Source of the DNA: Archangium violaceum
Lineage (GTDB): Bacteria; Myxococcota; Myxococcia; Myxococcales; Myxococcaceae
Assembly (NCBI RefSeq): GCF_016887565.1
Contig: NZ_CP069396.1
Location: 2,197,001-2,261,000, forward strand
Length of the DNA stretch: 64,000 nucleotides
Direction of reading: 5' to 3'
The stretch's first letter is position 1, and every line of letters begins with the position of its first letter. Below are positions 1 through 8,479 of this stretch, one piece after another. Both the position numbers and the translations under genes were made by a program. Below the pieces are notes generated by a model. That model was not told the origin of the DNA, did not search any database, and saw nothing but the letters and a program-made list of their open reading frames with translations.

Positions 1-486
1 GTGGAACGTCTGGTAGAGATGTCTCGACACCCCGAGTGGCGCATCCGCGAGGGCGCGGCGATGGCCCTGCTGGCCATGCCCGGGGGACCGCCACCGCGTG
101 CCAGGGCCAGCTTGCGCGGACTGCTGAAGGACTTCCGGGATGAGGGCAACTGGTCCGAACGTCTGATCGTGATCGAGGCCCTGTTGAACGTGCGGGATCG
201 GAAGACGAGCCAGATGGCCATCGACCGTGCGATGAACGCGCTCGAGCATGGCACCCAACCCTGGTACGACGGCGCCTCCACGGGGCCGGTGCGCGCGGAG
301 GCCGCGCGGATCCTCGGGCGGCTGGAACCCATCTATCGGGATGAGCGGGTGCTTCAGCGACTGCTGCGGCTGCTGCGGGAGGACGATCAGGAAGGAACGC
401 GTGAGGCGGCCTACCACGCCGTGATGCGGCTCATCGCGGCGCCCGTCGAGTCCACCCAGGCGCCGCCACCCCCCGCTCTCGGCTAG
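1..486 (+). CDS. HEAT-repeat protein, C-terminal part (cut by window start)
   Basis: The frame is open from base 1 and the GTG there is probably an internal codon, so this is a C-terminal fragment of at least 161 residues. It is built of helix pairs typical of HEAT repeats (HPEWRIREGAAMALL near the start, AEAARILGRL and REAAYHAVMRL later). HEAT arrays are protein-binding scaffolds; no catalytic motif is visible. It ends in a proline-rich tail. Its TAG stop overlaps the stop of the opposite-strand amidohydrolase within a shared CTAG. A second HEAT-type protein, with a lipoprotein signal, lies at 47693-48955. The specific role is unknown. Confidence 0.6.
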   Translation: MERLVEMSRHPEWRIREGAAMALLAMPGGPPPRARASLRGLLKDFRDEGNWSERLIVIEALLNVRDRKTSQMAIDRAMNALEHGTQPWYDGASTGPVRAEAARILGRLEPIYRDERVLQRLLRLLREDDQEGTREAAYHAVMRLIAAPVESTQAPPPPALG

Positions 487-2300
487 CGGCTGGTCGAGCC
501 AGGCGCGTAGCCGCCGAAGAGCGCCACGGGTGACCAGGTGGGCTCGACGGGCGTGGGGGCGGGCGCGAGCGAGGCGAAGTCGCCAGCCGCGAACACCACC
601 TGCCCCCCCACCACCGTGAGCACGGACTCGAGCGATTTGATCTTCTCTTCTGGAACGGACAGGTAATCGGCGGAGAGGACCGCCAGGTCCGCGTACCTGC
701 CCGGCTCGAGCGTGCCTTTCTGCTTCTCCTCGCCGGAGAACCACGCGCTTCCCACGGTCGCGAGCCGGAGCGCCGTCACCCTGTCCAGCCGCATCTCGGG
801 CTGGTTCAGCTCCGTGCCACCGAGCGTCCTGCCGGACACGAGCCAATAGAGTGACAGCCAGAGGTTGTGGCTGGACACGCGGGTGGCATCCGTCCCGAGC
901 CCCACGGGTATCCCCAGCTCCAACATCCGCTTCACGGGCGGCGCGTGCGCGGCCAACTCCTTTCCATACCGGTTGATGAAGTGCTCGCCCTGGAAGGCCA
1001 TCCGGTCCTGCACCGCGATGCCTCCACCCAGCCTGGCCACGCGCTCGAGGTTGCGCTCGGAGATGGTCTCCGCGTGGTCGATGATGAAGCGCAGACCCTC
1101 CATCCCCCGGGTCGTCTTCACCCGCTCGATGACATCGAGGATGCGGGAGATGGACTCGTCATAGGTGGCGTGGATGCGGAAGGGCCAGCCCTTCTCCGCG
1201 AAGAGGGTCAGGATCTCCTCCAGCTTCGGCTCCATTCCCTCGTGAAGCTCCGGCCTCGGCTCGAGGAAGTTCTCGAAGTCGGCCGCCTCCCAGAGCACGT
1301 TCTCGCCGGCCCCTCCCACCTGGTAGCCATTGGGGCGCAGCAGGTCACCGTTCTTCCCCGGCCGGGTCATCGTCGTCCACTGCTTGTAGTCCTCCAGCTC
1401 CTGGCCCCGCTTCTGCGCGAAGAGGTAGTAGGCGATCCGGAGCGTCAGCTCGCCGCGCCGGGCCAGCTCCGTGCCGACCGCGTAGTCGCCCGGGAAGTTC
1501 TGCCCGCCGCCTCCCGCGTCGATGGTGCTCGTCACGCCCAGGCGGTTCAGCTCGCGCATGAACTGCCGTGTCGAGTTCACCTGCTCCTCGGGTGAGAGCT
1601 TCGGCAGGCGCCCCAGGGTCGAGTAGAGAATCAGCGCATCCGGCTTCGCGACCAGCAGGCCCGTTGGCTCTCCCCGCGCGTCTCGTTCGATGATCCCGCC
1701 GGACGGGTTCGGCGTGTCCTTCGTGATTCCGAGCACCCGGAGGGCCTCCTTGTTCAAGAGCGCCTTCCCGTACAGGTACAGCACGAACACCGGCGTCTTC
1801 GGCGCGGCCGCGTTCAGCTCGGCGATCGTCGGCATGCGGCGCTCGGCGAACTGGAACTCCGACCAACCGCCCACCACCCGGACCCATTGCCCCTCGGGCG
1901 TCCGCTCCGCCTGACGACGGACCCGCTCCAGGGCCTCGGCGAGGCTCGGGACGCCGTCCCACCGCAGCTCCAGGTTGTAGTTGAGGCCACCGCGGATGAC
2001 GTGGATATGCGAGTCGTTCAACCCGGGGATGACCGTGCGTCCGCCCAGGTCGACCACCTTCGTCCCACTCGCGCGATACCGCTGGACCTCCGCCTCGTCA
2101 CCGACCGCCAGGATGTTCCCTTCCCGGATGGCCACCGCCGACACGATGCGGTTCCCGGCATCCAGGGTGACGACCTTGCCGTTGTGCAGGATGAGGTCCG
2201 CGCCTGCTTCGTTCCGCGGAGTGGGGGTGGCGTGCGTGCACGCACCGATGAGGCCGGCCGTCAGGGCCAGGGCGCCGAGTCGATTCTTGAGCCAGTGCAT
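483..2300 (-). CDS. Exported YtcJ-like amidohydrolase (lipoprotein)
   Basis: A 605-residue amidohydrolase_3 (YtcJ-type) metal-dependent hydrolase that should open amide or cyclic C-N bonds of an unknown small substrate. Metal-site signatures are visible: DSHIH near residue 98, IHATYD, IDHAE and LGTDA in order. The N-terminus is a lipoprotein signal (hydrophobic run ending LIGAC), so it acts outside the cytoplasmic membrane. The frame is open upstream to 2432, but I chose ATG 2300 because a GGAG ribosome site lies just before it and the signal peptide begins there. It is divergent from a V4R/sigma54 activator. A sigma54-like promoter and inverted repeat lie between them, so that activator is its likely regulator (inference). 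Function at family level is confident; the substrate is not known. Confidence 0.88.
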   Translation of the reverse strand: MHWLKNRLGALALTAGLIGACTHATPTPRNEAGADLILHNGKVVTLDAGNRIVSAVAIREGNILAVGDEAEVQRYRASGTKVVDLGGRTVIPGLNDSHIHVIRGGLNYNLELRWDGVPSLAEALERVRRQAERTPEGQWVRVVGGWSEFQFAERRMPTIAELNAAAPKTPVFVLYLYGKALLNKEALRVLGITKDTPNPSGGIIERDARGEPTGLLVAKPDALILYSTLGRLPKLSPEEQVNSTRQFMRELNRLGVTSTIDAGGGGQNFPGDYAVGTELARRGELTLRIAYYLFAQKRGQELEDYKQWTTMTRPGKNGDLLRPNGYQVGGAGENVLWEAADFENFLEPRPELHEGMEPKLEEILTLFAEKGWPFRIHATYDESISRILDVIERVKTTRGMEGLRFIIDHAETISERNLERVARLGGGIAVQDRMAFQGEHFINRYGKELAAHAPPVKRMLELGIPVGLGTDATRVSSHNLWLSLYWLVSGRTLGGTELNQPEMRLDRVTALRLATVGSAWFSGEEKQKGTLEPGRYADLAVLSADYLSVPEEKIKSLESVLTVVGGQVVFAAGDFASLAPAPTPVEPTWSPVALFGGYAPGSTSR

Positions 2301-2414
2301 GTCGATTCTCCAGAAGAGGTGGGCGCGGAAGCGGTGGTCGCTCTCGGAGGGGGGGATGCCGAGGAACAGACCACCGCTCCGCGCCCGAATCATCGATGAC
2401 TTGCTGGTGCTACT

Positions 2415-2432
2415 TATCAAGAGGGATGCCAA
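2415..2432 (-). promoter_or_regulatory. Sigma54-like -24/-12 promoter for the amidohydrolase
   Basis: On the minus strand the sequence reads TTGGCAT-N4-CTTGAT. It matches the sigma54 consensus TGGCAY-N5-TTGCW except that the -12 GC is GA. The spacing from the -24 GG to the -12 G is correct. It would start transcription near 2406, about 105 bases before the amidohydrolase ATG. The neighbouring divergent gene encodes a sigma54 activator, which supports the call. Confidence 0.5.
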
Positions 2433-2501
2433 TTCCTTCGTTCTCCCAAGCCCTTGAAATCACGGCGTTGGTTGTTTCCCTTCTTGCATGAAGGGTCCCA
2501 G

Positions 2502-2524
2502 AATGGCATTCCAACAGTGCCATT
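2502..2524. promoter_or_regulatory. Inverted repeat, probable activator binding site (UAS)
   Basis: A perfect 7-base inverted repeat, AATGGCA-N9-TGCCATT, sits about 96-118 bases upstream of the predicted start from the sigma54-like promoter at 2415-2432. That is the usual distance for an enhancer-binding-protein site. It also lies just ahead of the activator's own start at 2550, so it could serve autoregulation too. The binding protein is inferred from position only. Confidence 0.45.
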
Positions 2525-2549
2525 TTGGTATGACTGGGAGAGAGCACCC

Positions 2550-4187
2550 ATGCGGCTGGAAGACCTGGACCTGAGGGAGCTTCTCCAATTCGAACCGCGG
2601 GGAGGCATCCTCCGCTTCGCCGGCCAACGGGCCGTGCTCCTGGACGCGGTGGCCCTGGGGCTCCTTCGCCAGCAGCTCATCGACACCCTCGGACACGCGG
2701 GGGCTCGCGCCGTGCTCACCCGCTTCGGCTATGCCCTCGGCCGGCGCACCGCCGAGACGTTGAAGGACGCCTTCCCGTGGGACTCCGAGGAGGACTGGCG
2801 ACGCGCCGGGGGGCGCTTCCACCGTCTTCAGGGCCTGGTCCTCTTCGAGCCCGTCAGGCGCGAGCATCCCTCGGCGGACACCCCCTTCGCCGAGGCCCTC
2901 TGGAACGAGTCATTCGAGGCCGAGCAGCATCTGCTGCACATCGGGCGCTCCGAGGAGCCGGTGTGCTGGACGCTGTGCGGCTTCGCGAGCGGGTACTTGA
3001 GTTACGGCCATGGCCGCCCCATCTACTGCCTCGAGGAGCGGTGCCGCGGGAAGGGAGATGCCACCTGCGTCATGGTGGGCCGGCCCCAGGAGGAGTGGGG
3101 CGAGGAGGCCGCCAGTCAGCTGGGCTACTACGAGAAGGACTGCCTGGACGAGGCGCTCGGTCGTGTCACCCAGGCCCTGAAGTCCACCGAGCGAACGCTC
3201 AAGGCGAAGCGGCGGGAGCTCGCCCGGGCGGAGGCGGAGGACGACTCGAAGGGCATCCTCGGAAGGAGCCCGGCCATGCTGCGGGTGAGAGATCTCGCCG
3301 AGCGCGTGGCCCAGGTGGATTCGACCATCCTCATCACCGGCGAGAGTGGCGTGGGCAAGGAGGTGCTGGCCCGCTTCATCCACGAGCAGTCGGCTCGAGC
3401 GGCGGGCCCGTTCGTGGCCATCAACTGCGGGGCCGTGCCCGAGAGCCTGCTCGAGAGCGAGCTCTTCGGCCACGTGCGAGGGGCCTTCACCGGCGCGACC
3501 CAGGACAGGATGGGTCTCTTCGAGGCCGCCCAGGGAGGCACGCTCTTCCTGGACGAGCTCGGGGAGGTGCCCCTGTCGATGCAGGTGAAGATCCTTCGTG
3601 CGCTCCAGCAGCGGGAGATCCGCCGCGTCGGTGAGAACACGAACCGGTCCGTGGAGGTGAGGGTGTTGGCGGCCACGAACCGGGATCTGGCCGCAGACAT
3701 CCAGACGGGCCGCTTCCGGCAGGACCTCTACTACCGGCTGCGCGTGGTGGAGATCCGCATCCCTCCGCTCCGGGAGCGCCGGGACGACATCCTCGCGCTC
3801 GCGCGCCTGTTCCTCGTGCGCTCCGCCTCGCGGCTCAAGAGGAAGGTGTCCGGGCTCACCCCCGAGGCCGCGAACCAGCTCCTGCGCTACCACTGGCCGG
3901 GCAACGTGAGGGAGCTCGAGAACACCATCGAGCGCGCCGTCGTGTTGACGCGGGGAAGCAGCATCGAGCCCCAGGACCTGCCCGATGAGATCCGCGGGGC
4001 GGTCACGCCCGTCTACACGCCGGGCAACCTCCGCTCGCTCGAGGAGGTCGAGCGGGACTACATCCTCGCCGTGCTCGACGCCGTGGGAGGCAACAAGCTG
4101 AAGGCCGCCGAGACGCTGAAGATCGGCACCTCCACCCTCTTCCGGAAGCTGAAGCAGTATCAGGGCGCCTCGGGCTCGACGGGGTAG
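2550..4187 (+). CDS. V4R-domain sigma54-dependent activator (XylR/DmpR-like)
   Basis: A 545-residue bacterial enhancer-binding protein. The N-terminal ~200 residues match the XylR_N plus V4R ligand-sensing module (GFASGYLSYGHGRPIYC followed by ERCRGKGDATC). A coiled linker and an AAA+ domain follow: Walker A GESGVGKE at 264-271, the sigma54-contact loop GAFTGA at 311-316 and FLDELGEVPL for Walker B. A Fis-type helix-turn-helix closes the protein (KAAETLKIGTSTLFRKLK). There is no phospho-receiver, so activation should be by ligand, as in XylR/DmpR, which sense aromatics. The frame is open back to 2454; ATG 2550 was chosen for the GGGAG site upstream and because V4R homology begins there. The divergent amidohydrolase is its likely target. 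Confidence 0.92.
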   Translation: MRLEDLDLRELLQFEPRGGILRFAGQRAVLLDAVALGLLRQQLIDTLGHAGARAVLTRFGYALGRRTAETLKDAFPWDSEEDWRRAGGRFHRLQGLVLFEPVRREHPSADTPFAEALWNESFEAEQHLLHIGRSEEPVCWTLCGFASGYLSYGHGRPIYCLEERCRGKGDATCVMVGRPQEEWGEEAASQLGYYEKDCLDEALGRVTQALKSTERTLKAKRRELARAEAEDDSKGILGRSPAMLRVRDLAERVAQVDSTILITGESGVGKEVLARFIHEQSARAAGPFVAINCGAVPESLLESELFGHVRGAFTGATQDRMGLFEAAQGGTLFLDELGEVPLSMQVKILRALQQREIRRVGENTNRSVEVRVLAATNRDLAADIQTGRFRQDLYYRLRVVEIRIPPLRERRDDILALARLFLVRSASRLKRKVSGLTPEAANQLLRYHWPGNVRELENTIERAVVLTRGSSIEPQDLPDEIRGAVTPVYTPGNLRSLEEVERDYILAVLDAVGGNKLKAAETLKIGTSTLFRKLKQYQGASGSTG

Positions 4188-4202
4188 GCCGGCCGGGGGT
4201 CC

Positions 4203-4622
4203 TCAGTCCCCGGAGAGCCGCTCGAGGAGGTGGATCAGCTGGGCGCGCTCGCCCGCCGAGAGCCGGGAGGTGCGCTCGCGGTGGACCGCTCCCATGATGC
4301 CGTGTGCCTCCGTCACACGGTTCAGGCCCGCCGCGGTGAGCCGCAGTCGCGTGGCGCGCCGGTCGTTCGGATCCTCCTCGCGCTTCACCAGTCCCTCCGC
4401 CTCCAATCCATCCACGGTGTCGGTGAGGGTGCGCGGGACCACGCCCAGGGCCTCACTCACCTCCTTCATCCGCAGGGCGTCCTTCTCCAACAATTGCAGC
4501 ACCTTGAAGCGGGCCAGCGAGAGCCCACACTCGCGCAGGCGCTCGTTTACTTCCTGGCGCATCCGGTGCGAGGCAGCGATCAGCGCATCCACCACTTCGT
4601 TTCCGGTCCGAGGTCGGGTCAT
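4203..4622 (-). CDS. MarR-family transcriptional regulator
   Basis: A 139-residue winged-helix protein with the MarR core: ARFKVLQLLEKDALRMKEVSEALGV then the recognition region PRTLTDTVDGLEAEGLVKREEDPNDRRATRLRLTAAG split across the wing. MarR proteins are dimeric repressors released by small ligands. It is divergent from a DHA2 drug exporter with a 12-base palindrome in the shared spacer, the standard repressor-pump arrangement. Its 3' end faces the sigma54 activator gene 15 bases away. Confidence 0.92.
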   Translation of the reverse strand: MTRPRTGNEVVDALIAASHRMRQEVNERLRECGLSLARFKVLQLLEKDALRMKEVSEALGVVPRTLTDTVDGLEAEGLVKREEDPNDRRATRLRLTAAGLNRVTEAHGIMGAVHRERTSRLSAGERAQLIHLLERLSGD

Positions 4623-4647
4623 TGACGGCGGCTCTCTTCGTGATTAA

Positions 4648-4659
4648 TGAGGATCCTCA
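4648..4659. promoter_or_regulatory. Palindrome TGAGGATCCTCA, probable MarR operator
   Basis: A perfect 12-base palindrome lies in the 96-base spacer between the divergent MarR regulator (start 4622) and the efflux pump (start 4719). Position and symmetry suit a MarR dimer site controlling both genes. Binding is inferred. Confidence 0.4.
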
Positions 4660-4718
4660 CAATGCGCCCCCACAGCATATCGCGGTCGGGGCTCCTTGCC
4701 ATTGAAGAAGGTTCGCGC

Positions 4719-6167
4719 ATGTCCTGGATCCAGAGGCGTCCGGAGTACGCCGTCGCCATCGTCTTCGTCTCCTCCATGTTCATGAACATCCTGGACACCA
4801 CGGTGGTGAACGTGGCGTTGCCGGCGGTGGCGCACCAGTTCGGCGTGCGGGCCACGGATGCGGAGTGGGTGGTGACGGGCTACCTGATGAGCCTGGCGGT
4901 CTGGATTCCGGCGTCCGGCTGGTTGGGGGACCGCTTCGGGACCAAGCGCACGCTCCTCGCCGCGGTCGCGCTGTTCACCCTGGCCTCGGCGCTCTGCGGG
5001 ATGGCCACCAGCCTGCCCCTGCTGGTGGGGGCCCGCATCCTCCAGGGCGTGGGGGGAGGCCTCATGTCCCCGGTGGGTACGGCCATGCTCTTCCGGGCGT
5101 TTCCTCCCGAGCGCCGCGCGAACGCCGCGCGGGTGCTCATCATCCCCACCGTGGTGGCGCCCGCGCTCGGGCCGGTGCTGGGCGGTTTCCTCGTGGACAC
5201 ACTGTCCTGGCATTGGGTGTTCCTGGTGAACGTGCCCATCGGCCTGGCCGCCCTGGCCTTCGGCGCCTGGAGCCTGAAGGAGCACCGTGAGCCCACCGCG
5301 GGCCGCTTCGACCTGGCGGGCTTCCTGCTCGCGGGCGTGGGGCTGTCGCTGCTGCTGTACGCGCTGAGCACCGGGCCGGTGCTCGGCTGGGGGACGCCGT
5401 CCGTGGTGGCCTCGGCCGCGGTGGGGGCGCTGGCGGTGGTGGCGTTCGTGTGGAACGAGCTGCGGGTGCGCACGCCCATGCTCAAGCTGCGGCTGCTCAC
5501 GGATCGGCACTTCCGCAACACCAACCTCGCCTCGGCGTTCGGCAGCGCGAGCTTCATGGGCCTGCTCTTCCTCATGCCCATCTTCCTGCAGTCCGCCCGG
5601 GGCGAGTCCGCCTTCTCCTCGGGACTCACCACCTTCCCCGAGGCGCTGGGCGTGCTCGCCTCCTCGCAGCTCGTGGGCAAGCTCTACCCGCGCGTGGGCC
5701 CCCGGCGGCTCATCGCCTTCGGCCTCACGAGCATGAGCGTGTGCACCCTCGTCGTCGCGTTCATGGGCCTGACGGCGAACCTCTGGGTGCTGCGCGGGTT
5801 GATGTTCGCCGCGGGCGCGAGCATGGCCTTCCTCTTCATCTCCCAGCAGGCGGCGACGTTCGCCCGCGTGTCCAGCGCGGACACCGGCCACGCCTCGGCC
5901 ATCTTCAACACCCAGCGGCAGGTGGCCTCCATGCTCGGTGTGGCGCTCCTGGCCACCCTGTTGTCGGCCCGGCTGGGCGCGGGAGGTGTGCAGCCGGGTC
6001 CCCAGTCCTTGGATGCCTTCCGGCTCGCCTTCGTCGCCTCGGCGCTCATGGCCCTGGCCGGCGTGGGGGCCGGGCTCGCCATCCGGGACGAGGACGCCGC
6101 CTCGACGATGCGCGGCGGGCGGGGAAGGGCGGACTCCAGCGAGGCCGCGCAGGCGGCCATGCACTGA
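4719..6167 (+). CDS. DHA2-family (EmrB/QacA) MFS efflux transporter
   Basis: A 482-residue, probably 14-helix proton-driven exporter of the DHA2 group. Motif D1 is at residues 22-35 (MNILDTTVVNVALP) and motif A follows helix 2 (GWLGDRFGTKRTL). Helix 5 carries the antiporter-type run VVAPALGPVLGGFLV. It likely exports a hydrophobic drug or metabolite from the inner membrane. The frame is open back to 4647, but ATG 4719 has GAAGAAGG seven bases upstream, and the earlier ATG overlaps the predicted operator. It is divergent from and probably repressed by the MarR regulator. Confidence 0.92.
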   Translation: MSWIQRRPEYAVAIVFVSSMFMNILDTTVVNVALPAVAHQFGVRATDAEWVVTGYLMSLAVWIPASGWLGDRFGTKRTLLAAVALFTLASALCGMATSLPLLVGARILQGVGGGLMSPVGTAMLFRAFPPERRANAARVLIIPTVVAPALGPVLGGFLVDTLSWHWVFLVNVPIGLAALAFGAWSLKEHREPTAGRFDLAGFLLAGVGLSLLLYALSTGPVLGWGTPSVVASAAVGALAVVAFVWNELRVRTPMLKLRLLTDRHFRNTNLASAFGSASFMGLLFLMPIFLQSARGESAFSSGLTTFPEALGVLASSQLVGKLYPRVGPRRLIAFGLTSMSVCTLVVAFMGLTANLWVLRGLMFAAGASMAFLFISQQAATFARVSSADTGHASAIFNTQRQVASMLGVALLATLLSARLGAGGVQPGPQSLDAFRLAFVASALMALAGVGAGLAIRDEDAASTMRGGRGRADSSEAAQAAMH

Positions 6168-6250
6168 GCCGGGGCTTGATGCCCGAGGGGCGGGGCGTGC
6201 GACACTGAGCCCACGGCGAGACGCCGGACACTCGAGGAGTCACTCGCGGC

Positions 6251-6523
6251 ATGGCCAGGAACGTGGGCAGTGCAATTCTCAAGACGATCGCCCTTGTCGG
6301 TGGGGTGGCCATCCTCGCCATCGTGGTGCTGACGGCGGGCTCGACCCTGATGCCCGGGACGAAGGTGCGCAGGCTGTTCGGCGCGTCGCCCGAGGCCCTG
6401 GCGGGCAACGCCGAGGGCTCGTCCACGCAGAAGACCCTGCGGGAGTTCGCGGACAACGCTGGGGCCGACATGGCGCCTGACGCGGGGACCGACGCGGGGA
6501 CCCTGGCGAGCGACGGGCGATGA
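6251..6523 (+). CDS. Small single-pass membrane protein, unknown function
   Basis: A 90-residue protein with one N-terminal membrane helix (roughly residues 9-32) and a hydrophilic acidic tail rich in Ala, Asp and Thr. A GGAG site precedes the ATG. Its stop overlaps the start of the next gene in ATGA, so it is translationally coupled to the sterol-desaturase-like hydroxylase and may assist it. I recognise no family. Confidence 0.7.
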   Translation: MARNVGSAILKTIALVGGVAILAIVVLTAGSTLMPGTKVRRLFGASPEALAGNAEGSSTQKTLREFADNAGADMAPDAGTDAGTLASDGR

Positions 6524-7341
6524 CGCTCCAGCAGCTCCTGATGGACACGGCGCTGTCGTTCGTCGTGCTGGGCGCGACGTTCTGGCCCCTGGAGCGGGCG
6601 TTCTCCGCGTGGGCCGGCCAGCGTTTCCTGCGCCCGGCCTGGGGCGCGGATTTCGTCTTCTTCCTCGGCCAGTACCTCGTGTGGGGTCCGCTCTCGGTGC
6701 TGGCCATCATGGCCGCCCGGCCGCTCCTGCATCCAGAGGCGCTGGCGGGCCTGAGAGCGGCGGTGGCCCTGCAGCCCACCTGGCTCCAGGTCGTCGAGGC
6801 CACGGTGCTCTGCGATCTCTGCGTGTATGTCTGGCACCGCCTGTGCCATCAGGTGGACTGGCTCTGGCGCTTCCACGCCGTGCACCACTCGGTGGAGCAC
6901 CTGGACTGGATGGCGGCGCACCGCGAGCACCCGCTGGATGGGCTCACCACGCAGTTCGTGTGCAACCTGCCCGCCTTCGTGCTGGGCATCCCCCTGGGGC
7001 CCCTGGCCATGGTGGCGACCTTCCGGGGGATGTGGGCCATCTTCATCCACTCCAATGTGCGGCTCCCCCTGGGCCCGCTGGGCTTCCTCCTCGGTGCGCC
7101 CGAGCTGCACCACTGGCACCACGCGCGCGTCGAGCGGACCCGGCACAACTTCGCCAACCTCGCTCCGTACATGGACTGGCTCTTCGGTACCTACCACCGG
7201 CCGGCGGACGAGGAGCGGTGGGCGCTCGGGCTCGCCGAGCCCTTCCCGCGTGGCTACCTGGCGCAGCTCCTCGTCCCCCTGCCCACGCTCGTCAGAGCAT
7301 GGCGGTGTTGGCGTCCACGCCGAGCAGCACGCTGCCGATGA
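6520..7341 (+). CDS. Sterol desaturase / fatty acid hydroxylase family protein
   Basis: A 273-residue integral membrane di-iron oxygenase of the FA_hydroxylase superfamily. The His clusters are present: HRLCH, HAVHH (preceded by WRF) and HHWHHAR. Several membrane segments precede them. Family members hydroxylate or desaturate lipid or sterol substrates; the substrate here is unknown. It is coupled by ATGA overlap to the small membrane protein before it. Its last 50 bases overlap the 3' end of the convergent acyl-CoA-dehydrogenase-like gene, and the extreme C-terminus is unusually Arg/Trp/Cys-rich, so the tail may be read-through. Confidence 0.88.
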   Translation: MTLQQLLMDTALSFVVLGATFWPLERAFSAWAGQRFLRPAWGADFVFFLGQYLVWGPLSVLAIMAARPLLHPEALAGLRAAVALQPTWLQVVEATVLCDLCVYVWHRLCHQVDWLWRFHAVHHSVEHLDWMAAHREHPLDGLTTQFVCNLPAFVLGIPLGPLAMVATFRGMWAIFIHSNVRLPLGPLGFLLGAPELHHWHHARVERTRHNFANLAPYMDWLFGTYHRPADEERWALGLAEPFPRGYLAQLLVPLPTLVRAWRCWRPRRAARCR

Positions 7342-8479
7342 GCTCCAGGGTGGGCTGGGCCACCATGGCGTGCTGGGTGGCCACGTGGACGTCGCGCAGG
7401 CAGCGCTGCAGGGGGCTGGCGCGGAAGACGGCCGCGCCCCCCGCCACTTCGTACATCCGGTCCACCACCCGCGCGGAGCTCCGCGTGGCGTGGGTGTAGG
7501 CCAGCCGCAGCTCCGCCCGGTGACGCAGGGACACCTCGCGGCGCGTGGCGGCCTCGAAGGTGGTGTGCACGGTCTCCAGCAGGAAGGCGCGCGCGGAGCG
7601 CAGGGTGGCCACGGCCTCGGCCACGGCCTCCTGCACCGCGGGCCGGCTGGCCACCGGGAAACGGCCCAGGGGCATGATCTTCTTCTGGGGCGCCAGCGCC
7701 GTCAGCTCGTCGATGGCGCGGCGGGCAATGCCGAGCGCCACGGCCGGGAGCCCCACCCCCAGCAGCCCGAAGGCCGGGAAGGCGTAGAGCGACCGGTCCA
7801 CGCGCGGGCGCTCGCTGACGAGCGACGTGCTCATCTCCGCGGGGACGAACAGATCCTTCACCTCCATGTCGCCGCTGCCCGTGCCGCACAGGCCCGAGGC
7901 GTGCCAGGTGTCGTGGAGCGTCGCGTCCTTCATGGGGAAGAAGAGCTGGCGTATCTCGGGCATGCCCTCGCGCATCACGGGGGCTCCGTTCTTCGTCACC
8001 ACCGCGCCTCCCGTCAGCCAGTGACAGTTCTGGCTGCCACTGGCCCAGCCCCAGCGCCCGGTGACGCGATAGCCGCCCTCGACGAGCTCGGCGCGCCCGA
8101 TGGGGGCGGCCACTCCTCCGGTGATGACTTCCGGGTTGCTGAAGATGGTGCGCGCCGATGGCTCGGGCAGCCAGGCCGAGCACATGGCCGTGAGGGCGCC
8201 GATCATCACGCACCAGCCCGTCGAGCCATCCGCCCGGGCGAGCGTCTCGACGGCCTCGATGACGAGGGCGGGGTGGAGCTCGAAGCCCCCGTAGGTCTCG
8301 GGCACCACCATGCGGAAGAGCCCGGCCCTGGCCAGCTCGTGGGCGAGGTCGGCCGGCAGCCGGCGGGCGGATTCGATCTCCTCGGAGCGGGCGGAGATCC
8401 GGGGAGCGAGCTCCCGCGCGACCGCGAGCAGCGGGTGTTCGACAGGGGTCTTCAGCGGAGAGGCGGAGGCAAGTGTCAT
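7292..8479 (-). CDS. Acyl-CoA-dehydrogenase-like flavoenzyme (HsaA/DszC-type)
   Basis: A 395-residue protein of the acyl-CoA dehydrogenase fold with the type-2 C-terminal domain seen in two-component flavin monooxygenases such as HsaA and DszC (WHASGLCGTGSGDMEVKDLFVP is split by the typical GTGS turn). I see no clear catalytic Glu base, so a monooxygenase role using reduced flavin is at least as likely as acyl-CoA dehydrogenation. No flavin reductase lies nearby. ATG 8479 overlaps the TGA of prephenate dehydratase (ATGA), so the two are translationally coupled. The 3' end overlaps the hydroxylase gene by 50 bases. Confidence 0.85.
   Translation of the reverse strand: MTLASASPLKTPVEHPLLAVARELAPRISARSEEIESARRLPADLAHELARAGLFRMVVPETYGGFELHPALVIEAVETLARADGSTGWCVMIGALTAMCSAWLPEPSARTIFSNPEVITGGVAAPIGRAELVEGGYRVTGRWGWASGSQNCHWLTGGAVVTKNGAPVMREGMPEIRQLFFPMKDATLHDTWHASGLCGTGSGDMEVKDLFVPAEMSTSLVSERPRVDRSLYAFPAFGLLGVGLPAVALGIARRAIDELTALAPQKKIMPLGRFPVASRPAVQEAVAEAVATLRSARAFLLETVHTTFEAATRREVSLRHRAELRLAYTHATRSSARVVDRMYEVAGGAAVFRASPLQRCLRDVHVATQHAMVAQPTLELIGSVLLGVDANTAML

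Noticed and set aside
2301-2432. N-terminal extension of the amidohydrolase to 2432
   Set aside because: It would place 44 residues before a clear lipoprotein signal, lacks a ribosome site, and runs through the sigma54-like promoter.
4644-6164. A 506-codon open frame antisense to the MFS transporter
   Set aside because: Its translation is low-complexity (Gly, His, Arg, Glu) and mirrors the transporter codons.
6549-7341. The hydroxylase considered as a pseudogene because of its odd tail
   Set aside because: All His clusters and the full domain are intact; only the last ~15 residues are atypical.
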